From Mikrocytos mackini (lineage: Eukaryota; Endomyxa; Ascetosporea; Mikrocytida; Mikrocytiidae): DNA of 64,000 bases. The position numbers and the translations under genes were made by a program. This document shows positions 41,786-50,841 of this stretch, piece after piece. Location of the stretch: positions 1-64,000 of the forward strand of contig JASNJN010000004.1 of NCBI GenBank assembly GCA_030180075.1, in the 5' to 3' direction. Each line of letters begins with the position of its first letter. Position 1 is the stretch's first letter. The notes under the pieces were generated by a model that ran no database searches, was not told the DNA's origin, and saw only the letters and a list, made by a program, of their open reading frames with translations.

Positions 41786-43317
41786 ATGGCGACATCACAA
41801 ACACCACTGAGTAATTTGGACTCCATACTCAACGCGTTGTATGACGACCATCTTTGGGAAGCCCTGATACTAACGGGCTTCAAAGATGAGGATTTTATGC
41901 ACAACGACGAAACCGCGATGGGATTCCGCGAGTATTTTAAAAGAAAGATGAGTGAATGGGAGAAGAACGACCTCACCTCACTCAAGAGAGAAGCCGGGAT
42001 ACGGCGTCTGGAGTTGAAACCCAATGCAAACAAAGCCTCAGTAGTAGATGCACTGGGATGGTACTACCTCGAGAATTTCGAGAAGAACATCACACGCGCA
42101 CGCGCAGTACTGGCTGAGAAAAGCACTCAGGCCAAAGCAGACTTCGTCCGCGAAACGCAGGAACAAGAAGCGGAGAATGCTAGGAGAGAGGGAATACCCA
42201 GCACACCCGCAAACTTAAAACAACCGGATGAGTTTCTGAACCATCCAGGAGCGCCAAACTTGCCATGGAAGGTATGGTTTAGGCAATTCAACTTCTACAT
42301 GAAAGCATCGGGTTATGGAAAACAGCCGGAAGCCCAAAGGATTTACCTACTAAGGCATTGCCTAGGGGTAGAGGGGAACCGAGTTTTAGACAGCCTAGGT
42401 GAAGAAACTTATGACTTTTCAAGTGTCGTAAAGTTACTGGAGTCACACTTTGACCCAGCAATCACACCAACCAACGCAAGAGTTGAGTTCTTTAATACGC
42501 TGCAGCGAAATGCTAGTATACAGCAGTATATAGACCGACTCTGCCAAGTAGCCGCGGATTGCGAGTTTGGAGAACTGGAGAGAGACTTACTGAGAGACAA
42601 GTTTATTCACGGTCTCTCAAGTATAGGTTTGAAAAGAGCCTTCATGGCCAAACCTCCCCAAACTTGGGAAGACACCATCCAAACTGCAAAGCAAGCAGAG
42701 GAGAGTAACAAAATACAATGGGAAGAAAACAGAGCCCCAAGGCAACGGGAGTACAAACGCCCCAAGTTAGCCGACTTTGTTACGGCGAGACGACGTGGAC
42801 CCCGTCCAACCATCAACTGCCACAGATGTGGAACCAGGCACAGCAGTATGAGACGCGAGTGTCCTGTGTATGGGAGTATCTGCCAGAAATGCGGCAAAAG
42901 AAACCACAGAACTTCATGCTGTGATGCTATGCCTCCTAAAAGAGACGGACCCAGAGAAGATTCTTATTCCTCTGACGATGACCGCATGTACAGAGTAGAA
43001 AGAAAATCCTCTGTAGCGAGTAAAAATAAACACAGCCACCAAAGAAAAGCTAGTAAAATTTATAAAGAACCAAAAAACACGGAGACATTCGTAGTAATTG
43101 AAGGACGTCAAGTAGACGTCATAATAGATACGGGGGCTGATATTACCTTAGTAAATAAAAGAGTAGCCACCGAATTGGGGCTAGCGTCCATAATAAAACC
43201 CAGCGAAATTAAGCTGAAGACATATACCGGACAAGGCATAGAGCTAGTAGGCACAGCAACCGTAACCATGGAAAAAAGTGGAACGAGTATAAAGACAAAA
43301 ATTGGCATAGTTGGCGA
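41786..43317 (+). mobile_element. Ty3/gypsy LTR retrotransposon fossil, Gag and protease
   Basis: Parts in order: Gag starting MATSQTPLSNLDSI with a capsid-like region (PDEFLNHPGAPNLPWKVWF is shared in pattern with the element at 16740-19442), two CCHC-type knuckles and an aspartic protease with DTGAD. Reverse transcriptase and integrase are absent. The 130 bases upstream may be leader or LTR. The present stretch looks undamaged, but the element is incomplete and joins LINE sequence at its 3' side next to an ambiguous base. Confidence 0.85.
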
Positions 43318-43844
43318 NGCCGGACATAATGTGCATCGACAAAAAGCGAAAGAGAATAACCATCATAGAAGTTGGTATCTCCGCTGAAGACCTAGCCTCC
43401 ATAAAAGAGGAAGAAAAAACCAAAAAGTGTCTGATAGCAGCCAAAATGCTGGGAAAAAGATACAAAGGTTACAAGGCCCAGTGCCAAGCCATTGTAATTG
43501 GTCAACTAGGAGTGATTTCCTGGGCAACTAATCTTNCCATTATCAAAACAAGGAAGAGTACCTTAACTAAAAGGAACGACACTCNTCCNAAAAGACATTN
43601 TGACGANTTAATCACTAAGATTCTCAATGTCACCATCAAAGGTTCAATAGAAATCTACAGNTGGTTTATNTCAGACGCTCCCACACCGAAAATGGATACG
43701 AGAAATAGACTCCCGGCGATATACGCCAAAAGACTAGAGGAGTTGAAGAAATCCAGTTCGAAGACGACAAAGTCACCAGAAGAACAAATTTTAAACCCTA
43801 GAAGCTTATTAAGAGCTCAAGGATTAAAGTCCTGCAAGTTATAA
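43318..43844 (+). pseudogene. LINE endonuclease fragment joined to a gypsy Gag-protease
   Basis: It begins at the conserved PDIMCIDKKRKRITIIEVGI and runs through KRYKGYKAQCQAIVIGQLGV, colinear with the LINE endonuclease at 9022-9741 but diverged. It contains many N bases (43536-43672). A short AT-rich tail follows to about 43936. The start of similarity falls exactly at the N at 43318. It is a dead fragment; whether the fusion is real is open. Confidence 0.7.
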
Positions 43845-43937
43845 AAATAACTATTAAAAAAAATAAAATGAATAAAAATTCATATTTAAAAAAAAGAAAA
43901 ATGCAGGCAGGGAATAGGGTATCCCCAAGTAGTGAAN

Positions 43938-44398
43938 CTTGTTTGAAGTGGGCCAGACTGAAGTTAAACCTTTTCTCTCGGTGTTGTTTGGTCAAGAATG
44001 GTCTGAAAGTTATTTTTTTGTAAATAAAATTTGACTTTTTTAAGAACCTTTTTAGAGTTTTGGGCGAACATTCGATTGAAAGCCTTTCAAGAAGTTCTTT
44101 AGGGGTTAGGCCAGGGTCTCTCTTGATTGTTCTCAAGATACGCCTTCCTGTTTTCTCATCTATTTTCACATTTTTCTTTTTTTGAACTTTCTTGTTTGGG
44201 AACTTCTTCCCTGTTATAAGACGGTAGACCTTCGAAAGAGAAAGTCTATATGTGGAAGCTACCTTTCTATAAGATTGTAGTTTGTTGTAAGTTGAACGAA
44301 GGATTTGAACTAGTGGCTGTCGAGAAAATGACCTTGTTTGTACCATCTAAAATTTAAAATTTATTTCTATTTTGCATAAAAAACTTCCGATGTGTTTC
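43938..44398 (-). repeat. Inverted duplicate of the 5' part of Tc1 element 3
   Basis: The minus strand repeats the first 138 codons or so of the neighbouring plus-strand transposase and its leader (44460-44930) head to head, with a spacer of about 57 bases. The arm lacks the two small deletions that break the plus copy. It ends at an N (43937) where LINE-tail sequence begins. Confidence 0.8.
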
Positions 44399-44459
44399 TA
44401 AAGAATACTAGACATATATTTTTCCTCTGCTAATTTGAATTACATGTGATATTCAGGTT

Positions 44460-45763
44460 AGAAACACATCAGAAGTTTTTTATGCAAAATAAAAATAAAT
44501 TTTAAATTTTAGATGGTACAAACAAGGTCATTTTCTCGACAGCCACTAGTTCAAATCCTTCGTTCAACTTACAACAAACTACAATCTTATAGAAAGGTAG
44601 CTTCCACATATAAACTTTCTCTTTCGAAGGTCTACCGTCTTATAACAGGGAAGAAGTTCCCAAACAAGAAAGTTCAAAAAAAGAAAAATGTGAAAATAGA
44701 TGAGAAAACAGGAAGGCGTATCTTGAAAACAATCAAGAGAGACCCCGCCTAACCCCTAAAGAACTTCTTGAAAGGCTTTCAATCGAATGTTCGCCCAAAA
44801 CTCTAAAAAGGTTCTTAAAAAAGTCAAATTTTATTTACAAAAAATAACTTTCAGGCCATTCTTGACCAAACAGCACCGAGAGAAAAGGTTTAGCTTCAGT
44901 CTGGCCCACTTCAAACAAGACGATTACTTCCATATGGTTATCTTTTCTGATGAAAAGAAATTTAACCTAATCGGGCCAGACAGTACACTGAAAATATGGA
45001 CAACTAAAGAAGGAAACTATGATTCGAACATGAAGCTTGTTAGTAAATACCAAAGGAAGGAAAGTGTAATGGTTTTCTGTGCAATGAGTAGGTCAGGGGG
45101 CGTTTCGCTGGTGAGAGTGGAAAATACGTTAAACCCAGAAAAATATCAAAAGATGATAGAAGAAAGAGTTTTGCCAGACATAAAGAGAAAGTTTCCAACA
45201 GGGAGATTCGTTTTCCAGCAAGATAACGCCCCCTGTCATGTTTCTAAGTCTTCTAGGAAGTATTTCAATAAAAAGCGAATTACACTTATGGAATGGCCCG
45301 CGAATTCACCGGATCTTAATCCGGTTGAAAATATATGGGCCATTTTAGTGCAGAGAGTATACAAAGAAAAGAAGGTCTTTAATTCTGTGGAGAAACTTTG
45401 GAAAGAACTGGTTAAATGTTGGAATTCACTTGAAGACGTAATATTCCAAAATTTGGTTGATTCCATGGATAATCGGCTGGAAAAAGTTATGCTGCGTAAA
45501 GGAGACACGATAGAATACTAATTAATTAAGTTTTACACATTTTAAGGTTTTTTTATTGAGTTTTTTCTGTGTTTCAATTTTTATGTCCCGCACTTTCAAT
45601 TTTATAATTTAAAAAATTTATATATTTTATGCACGTTCAAATTTTACGAAAAGAACCATCTCACAAAATTAATACTATTTAAAAAATCCATTGGATGATT
45701 TAGGGCTTATAATAATTGTTTATAAAACTTTTTTTGCTGTTTCAATTTTAGTGTCCAGCAGTG
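44460..45763 (+). mobile_element. Tc1/mariner element 3
   Basis: The right end is marked by a terminal sequence whose complement starts CACTGCTGGACACTAAAATT, followed by TA at 45764-45765. The left terminal repeat is not present; the sequence turns instead into the inverted arm at 43938-44398. An AAATTT element precedes the transposase. Confidence 0.75.
44513..45521 (+). pseudogene. Tc1/mariner (DD34E) transposase 3, two frameshifts
   Basis: The N-terminus MVQTRSFSRQPLVQILRSTY carries the paired-like helix-turn-helix. Two one-base deletions relative to the inverted arm, near 44745 and in an A-run near 44840, put the frame out; from there it is open to 45521 with MVIFSDEKKFNLIG, FVFQQDNAPCHVSKS and NSPDLNPVENIW, spaced DD34E. 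All catalytic motifs are intact, so loss of function is recent. Confidence 0.85.
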
Positions 45764-45796
45764 TATTTTATGTACGAATTAATATGAGTAAATTAT

Positions 45797-46049
45797 ATGG
45801 GTCATTATGACGCATGTGGTCTTTCTGAGGAAAACATTATGGGTCAATATGACACATATGGTAATTTAAAGGAAATGCATATGAGTCATCATGACCCATG
45901 GGGTAGGTTTACGGAGGTCTTTCATGTGTCATAATGACCCATTTCGTCCGTAAATACTCGAAAATACGTGTCTTATTGGCCCAAGTGGTATGTTTCTGGA
46001 AAACGTTATGGGTCATATTGACCCTTGTGGTAGGTAAAGTGTTAAAATA
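45797..46049. repeat. Minisatellite: six 42-base units with palindromic core
   Basis: Units begin at 45797, 45839, 45881, 45924, 45966 and 46008, a spacing of 42 (once 43) bases. Each begins with a version of ATGGGTCATNATGACCCAT, a near-perfect palindrome, followed by a GTGG-rich, less conserved half. The unit is 14 codons, and the first three units form an open MGHYDxxG-type peptide repeat that closes in the fourth. It lies 145 bases upstream of ARF. Confidence 0.75.
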
Positions 46050-46154
46050 AAAACGCAAAGATATTCAAAATTAAATTCCGAGAGTTGTTATCTAAGCTTA
46101 TAGATTTCGAAATCGAAGCCGTATCTTTCCTTATGCCCAATATTTGCAAAATAT

Positions 46155-46174
46155 TTTTTAAAATTTTAATTTTT
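46155..46174 (+). promoter_or_regulatory. AAATTT-type start element of ARF
   Basis: TTTTTAAAATTTTAATTTTT ends 18 bases before the ARF ATG. Confidence 0.5.
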
Positions 46175-46192
46175 CTTTGAATATCAGGATCA

Positions 46193-46777
46193 ATGGGAAA
46201 CATAGGTAGCACAATAAAACAAATAAGGGATAAGATCGCGAAGTTATTCAGCCCGGACATAGAAGCCAGAGTAATTATGGTTGGGCTCGATGCCGCAGGG
46301 AAGACTACCATTCTTTACCAAATCAAACTCGGAGATGATGTCAACACCATTCCTACAATAGGTTTTAACGTGGAATCTATACAATATAACAACGTTAATT
46401 TCACTGTCTGGGATATTGGAGGACAGGAGAAAATACGCGCTCTTTGGAAACACTACTACTGTGGTTGTAAAGCGGTAGTCTTCGTCGTTGACGGGGCGGA
46501 CAGAGAGAGGTTAAATGGAGATGCTAAGAAAGAACTACAAGCATTGTTGCATGAAGACGCCTTGAGGGACTGCATCTTCTTGATTTTCGTCAACAAGCAA
46601 GACTTACCCGACGCTGCTGACACAAACACAGTAATTGACACCTTCGAGCTAAAAACGATTGGAAAAAACAGAACTTGGTACGTGCAGCCTTGTACAGCCA
46701 AGACTGGTGACGGGCTCCACAATGGCTTTGACTGGTTGGTTACTGAGCTCAAAAAGAAACAGAACTCTCGTAATTAA
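46193..46777 (+). CDS. ARF1: ARF-family small GTPase (194 aa)
   Basis: ARF recruits coat proteins to Golgi membranes. The protein starts [10 protein letters not shown], with Gly2 for N-myristoylation and an amphipathic helix. Motifs: GLDAAGKT (31-38), PTIGFN with the switch-I Thr, WDIGGQ (73-78), NKQD (134-137) and CTAKTGDGL. It is about 13 residues longer than usual at the end (KKKQNSRN). Sequence agreement with Arf1 is high throughout, so an Arl is less likely. The 42-base minisatellite and an AAATTT element lie upstream. It is the first of four tandem trafficking genes. Confidence 0.93.
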   Translation: MGNIGSTIKQIRDKIAKLFSPDIEARVIMVGLDAAGKTTILYQIKLGDDVNTIPTIGFNVESIQYNNVNFTVWDIGGQEKIRALWKHYYCGCKAVVFVVDGADRERLNGDAKKELQALLHEDALRDCIFLIFVNKQDLPDAADTNTVIDTFELKTIGKNRTWYVQPCTAKTGDGLHNGFDWLVTELKKKQNSRN

Positions 46778-47002
46778 ATACAAAGTAAGTTAATATAACA
46801 CGTGTCCAAGTCTTATCCGTTTTAAAATATTCTACTATTTCAACCTAAGCTTTTACAATGAAACATAAAACAAAATTAAATATTCCTGCTTTTCTGTTTA
46901 TGAAAAGTTTAAGAAAGTATGTTTTATATACTGGTAACCAAGCAGTTAGAAGATAATGCCTCAACTTACTCCGATTCATATGAAATATGCTTAGACATTT
47001 TC

Positions 47003-47019
47003 AATTTTTTTAAATTTTG
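47003..47019 (+). promoter_or_regulatory. AAATTT-type start element of the Rab gene
   Basis: AATTTTTTTAAATTTTG ends eight bases before the ATG at 47027. Confidence 0.55.
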
Positions 47020-47026
47020 AAACAAC

Positions 47027-48016
47027 ATGCCAAGCAATCTTGAGGCTAGGAACAAATACAAAATCATTGCAGTTGGAAACGCGACCACCGGGAAGTCATC
47101 ACTATTGGTTAGGTATATAGAAGGTATATTCCAATGCGATTTGGCGAGTACGATAGGAGTTGATTTTAAGTACAAAGATCTAAGAATCCAGGCATTAAAT
47201 CCTGAAACAAAATTCGCAGATATAGCGAATATGTTCGATTTAAAGCATACATCTAGAGAAAAGTGTTTGAAATCCCTGAGTACAAAAAAACAGGAATTAT
47301 TTGAAAGGCTATCAAATGAAATAAACGTCCACCTTCAACTATGGGACACTGCCGGCCAGGAGATATACCGAACGGTTACCAAAGCATATTACAAAGGGTC
47401 CAACGCAGCCTTGATTATTTTCGACGTTACTTCCCGGAATAGTTTCGATTCTGTTCTAGGCTGGGCCGAAGAAATAAACAGTGTCCTCGGTGATAACTTG
47501 TACACCGAACGCAACAAAAAGGGCAAGGTACATTTGTATTTGGTGGGGAATAAAATTGACTTGTCTGCAGATAGAGTAGTTACAAAAGAAGAAGCAGAGG
47601 ACCTCGCCGTTCAGTTGTACAAGGGCAAGTTCACAAAGGATCGTGTAGATGGAGATGCAAAGGCTGAAGATGAGATGAGTTACAAAGACATACCTATGAA
47701 TAGTTACTTTGAGATATCTGCAAAGAGTGGGGACGGAGTGGACTTCTTATTTAACTATGTCACAAAGAACTTACTTGTTGGTTCAATACTTCAGGATGTA
47801 GACACAGAAGAGGATAGCAAAACTCATGTAGAATTCGACGCAACTGATAAATACAAGTCTAGAAGTGGCTGTTTTTGCGGGGGAGGTGATGAAAATGAAA
47901 GCAGCTCCGAAGAATCAGAATCAAGTGGTTCGGAGGAAGAGAACTCGGACGATGGTGAAGACTCAGACAGCGGGGAAAAAGAAAGCAAATCAAAAAATGA
48001 TGAGATAGAAAACTAA
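47027..48016 (+). CDS. Rab-family GTPase with insertion and acidic tail (329 aa)
   Basis: Rab GTPases mark membranes for tethering and fusion. Motifs: GNATTGKSS (17-25), TIGVDFKYKDLRI with switch I (42-54), WDTAGQE (106-112), GNKIDLS (174-180) and SAKSGDG. Two features are unusual. About 40 extra residues (56-98) sit between switch I and switch II, where Rabs have a short hairpin. The CFC pair at 282-284, which looks like a Rab CxC prenylation site, is not terminal: 45 acidic Ser/Glu/Asp residues follow, so geranylgeranylation in the normal way is not possible. No subfamily can be named. It lies 249 bases after ARF and 277 before NSF. Confidence 0.85.
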   Translation: MPSNLEARNKYKIIAVGNATTGKSSLLVRYIEGIFQCDLASTIGVDFKYKDLRIQALNPETKFADIANMFDLKHTSREKCLKSLSTKKQELFERLSNEINVHLQLWDTAGQEIYRTVTKAYYKGSNAALIIFDVTSRNSFDSVLGWAEEINSVLGDNLYTERNKKGKVHLYLVGNKIDLSADRVVTKEEAEDLAVQLYKGKFTKDRVDGDAKAEDEMSYKDIPMNSYFEISAKSGDGVDFLFNYVTKNLLVGSILQDVDTEEDSKTHVEFDATDKYKSRSGCFCGGGDENESSSEESESSGSEEENSDDGEDSDSGEKESKSKNDEIEN

Positions 48017-48293
48017 ATTATGATGAATAACACCTTTTTAATTGTTGGTTTATTGTTATGTTGATAAATCCGGTGTGAATGAAAATATTATTAAATTGGC
48101 TCAAATCACCGCTTGTTTCATAATTTCAATGAATTCATTTTTCATAGTGAATTTCAAAAGTTTAGTTTATCCAAATTATTAATTTTAATGATCGTATTAC
48201 TAAGAAACTGTTAATTATATTGTATTGTGGGGATCTTAGCGTTGATTACAGATTCCACTATTTTCAATTTTAGTTTTTTAGAAAATCTATCTT

Positions 48294-50546
48294 ATGTTCA
48301 AAGTGTCAGGGCTGAGCAGTAACGACAAAAGCTACAGTAACAGCGCATTCATACACCCATCTCACTGGGCGATGTTTAATAATTCGAATATGCACGAAAC
48401 ACAGGTGTGTGCGATAAATGACATCACTATGAACCTGAAAACAGACCCAGATCAAGAAGAAAATAAACTTGGGCTAAACAAACTCCAGCGAATATTTTTA
48501 GAGGTTTCCATAGATGAGAACATAGATGTCAGGCCGCTTAACTCAAAAGAAATTGCGTTTAACAACATTCCCTTGGTTCTTGTTTCCATCGAAGTCGAAT
48601 GCTTATCAAAAGCCCATATAGACGTGGAAGTTGCAGAGTTTGAAAAGATATTTTTCAACCGATTTTCGAAGGATCTCATAGTAAAAAATGCTCCGCTAAT
48701 AATAGATTACAAGGGGAATCTCATAGTATACAAAGCGGTGAATCTCAAAAGTCCGGCAGCAAAGAAGAAAGATGAGAAAAGAAACTCTGTTGATGGCAAA
48801 GATTTACTTGAAGAAAGGGTTTTTGGTATCTTGAGTGCAAAGACGGAACTAAATTTCAAGTCTGCACCTCCTTCCCCAGGGAAAGGAACAATAAAGATAA
48901 AACAGGATGAAAACAAAAGAAGAGACATTTTTGGCACGGAGTTAACGTTCGAACAACTTGGCATAGGGGGTTTAAATAGAGAACTTGGCGCCATAATAAG
49001 AAGGGCGTTTGTAAGCCGGACCTTTTCAGCAGAAACCATAGAAAAGCTCGGGCTTCAACACGTCAAAGGACTTCTTTTATATGGGCCTCCTGGAACAGGA
49101 AAAACCCTTATAGCTAGACAAATTGGGAAAATGTTGAAATGTAAATCTCTTAGTGTTGTCAATGGTCCAGAAATTCTCAACAAATATGTAGGAGCATCGG
49201 AAGAAAACGTCAGGCAACTATTCATTGAGGCAGAAGAAGATTTTCAAACCAATGGAGAGAATGCCGAACTTCACATTATAATATTTGATGAAATCGATGC
49301 CATTTGCAAACAACGAGGAACTGTTGGAGGCGGAACAGGCGTCAACGACACCGTAGTCAATCAACTACTGAGCAAAATGGATGGAATCAACGCACTGAAC
49401 AACATCTTAATTATTGGCATGACAAATAGAAAAGATATGATTGACTCTGCTCTACTCAGACCAGGTAGATTTGAAGTACACATTGAGATCGGGCTCCCAG
49501 ATGAAGAAGGGCGTTTGTCCATATTCAATATTCATACCAAAAGATTAAGGGAAAACAAGTTGCTCGACAAAGATGTGAGTATTGAGGCGCTTGCTAAGAG
49601 AACCAAAAACTACAGCGGGGCCGAGATTCAAGGTGTGGTGAAGTGTGCCATTTCCTTTGCATCGTTCGAAACAATGGAGATGCCGGTTGCGGGAGTGAAG
49701 AAAAATACCAAAGACAGCAAATCCAAACCCGACCAAATAAACGTCACCATGAAGCACCTAGTAGCGTCACTAGATGAGGTAAAACCGTCATTTGGAGCTG
49801 AAACCAACTTCATCTCATCGGTTCTAAAGAACGGGTTCATCTTCTACTCCGACCACTTCAAGCAACTCTATCAGAACAACTTGGATATGTTAAATCAAAT
49901 AAAGAACAATTCCAAGAATTCTAAACTGAGCATGTTGTTAGAGGGGGATAGGGCTGTCGGAACAACATCATTTGCATGTAAGTTGGCACTAGATGCAGGG
50001 TTCGAGTTCACAAAGTTGGTTACATCTGAAGACTTTGTTGGGATGTCTGAAAGTGGCGTTGCTTATAAGATCAGGCAAATATTCGAAGATAGTTACAAAA
50101 GCCCCAAATCGTTAATAATATTAGACCAGATAGAAGTACTTCTGAGCTATGTTCCCATCGGCCCGAGATTTCTGACAAATGTTCTGCAGTCGTTGAATGT
50201 CTTGGTCAAGAAATACCCACCTGTCATTGAAGACAAAGAGCCCAGACGCCTGGTGATAATTGCAACAACAGCTAAAATAGATGTGATAACTCAACTGGGG
50301 TTGAAGGAGAACTTTGACGTTTGTCAGTTCATACCCTCAATCAAAACCAAGGAAGATTGTGAGAGCATTTTAAAGAACTTTGATGAACAGATTAATGATG
50401 AAGAGTTGACAGCTATTGTTAATGGGTTTGAAAACACATCAATTGGAATTAAGAAACTTCTAATGTTATTTGATATGGCCAAGGACGAGGATGGACGGGT
50501 GAACTATGAAGAAATTGTCCATAGGCGACTGAATATGAACATTTAG
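48294..50546 (+). CDS. SEC18: NSF/Sec18 AAA ATPase (750 aa)
   Basis: NSF disassembles SNARE complexes with its adaptor SNAP so that membranes can fuse again. The order is an N domain (1-200), D1 with Walker A GPPGTGKT (264-271), Walker B IIIFDEIDAIC and GMTNRKDMIDSALLRPGRFE with the sensor and arginine fingers, then D2. D2 keeps the family hallmark YVPIGPRFLTNVLQSL, but its Walker A reads GDRAVGTTS (551-559), with Thr557 in place of the essential Lys, and its Walker B reads LIILDQIE with Gln for the second acid. D2 normally holds ATP to keep the hexamer together, so this copy has a weakened D2. Length is normal. Confidence 0.95.
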   Translation: MFKVSGLSSNDKSYSNSAFIHPSHWAMFNNSNMHETQVCAINDITMNLKTDPDQEENKLGLNKLQRIFLEVSIDENIDVRPLNSKEIAFNNIPLVLVSIEVECLSKAHIDVEVAEFEKIFFNRFSKDLIVKNAPLIIDYKGNLIVYKAVNLKSPAAKKKDEKRNSVDGKDLLEERVFGILSAKTELNFKSAPPSPGKGTIKIKQDENKRRDIFGTELTFEQLGIGGLNRELGAIIRRAFVSRTFSAETIEKLGLQHVKGLLLYGPPGTGKTLIARQIGKMLKCKSLSVVNGPEILNKYVGASEENVRQLFIEAEEDFQTNGENAELHIIIFDEIDAICKQRGTVGGGTGVNDTVVNQLLSKMDGINALNNILIIGMTNRKDMIDSALLRPGRFEVHIEIGLPDEEGRLSIFNIHTKRLRENKLLDKDVSIEALAKRTKNYSGAEIQGVVKCAISFASFETMEMPVAGVKKNTKDSKSKPDQINVTMKHLVASLDEVKPSFGAETNFISSVLKNGFIFYSDHFKQLYQNNLDMLNQIKNNSKNSKLSMLLEGDRAVGTTSFACKLALDAGFEFTKLVTSEDFVGMSESGVAYKIRQIFEDSYKSPKSLIILDQIEVLLSYVPIGPRFLTNVLQSLNVLVKKYPPVIEDKEPRRLVIIATTAKIDVITQLGLKENFDVCQFIPSIKTKEDCESILKNFDEQINDEELTAIVNGFENTSIGIKKLLMLFDMAKDEDGRVNYEEIVHRRLNMNI

Positions 50547-50841
50547 GCATAATTAAATCGAAATGTGTAAAACGTTGTACTGGAATAAAGTAATAGCATG
50601 ACAGCTTTATTGATGTTAGGTATTATTTATTCAAACATGGCTGACAAGAAAATATAGCCTTCAAAAAACATATTTTTATATCTACTTCTAAACAATCCTA
50701 GATTAGATAAACAATTAATAAAACACGAAAAACATAGATTGAAACCACAAATACCCCTCCTTAAGCAGTAATCAAGGATATGTGAAGAAATAGTAGTTTT
50801 GATTTTAACTTTCTGAAATATCAAAACGACAAAACACCGCT

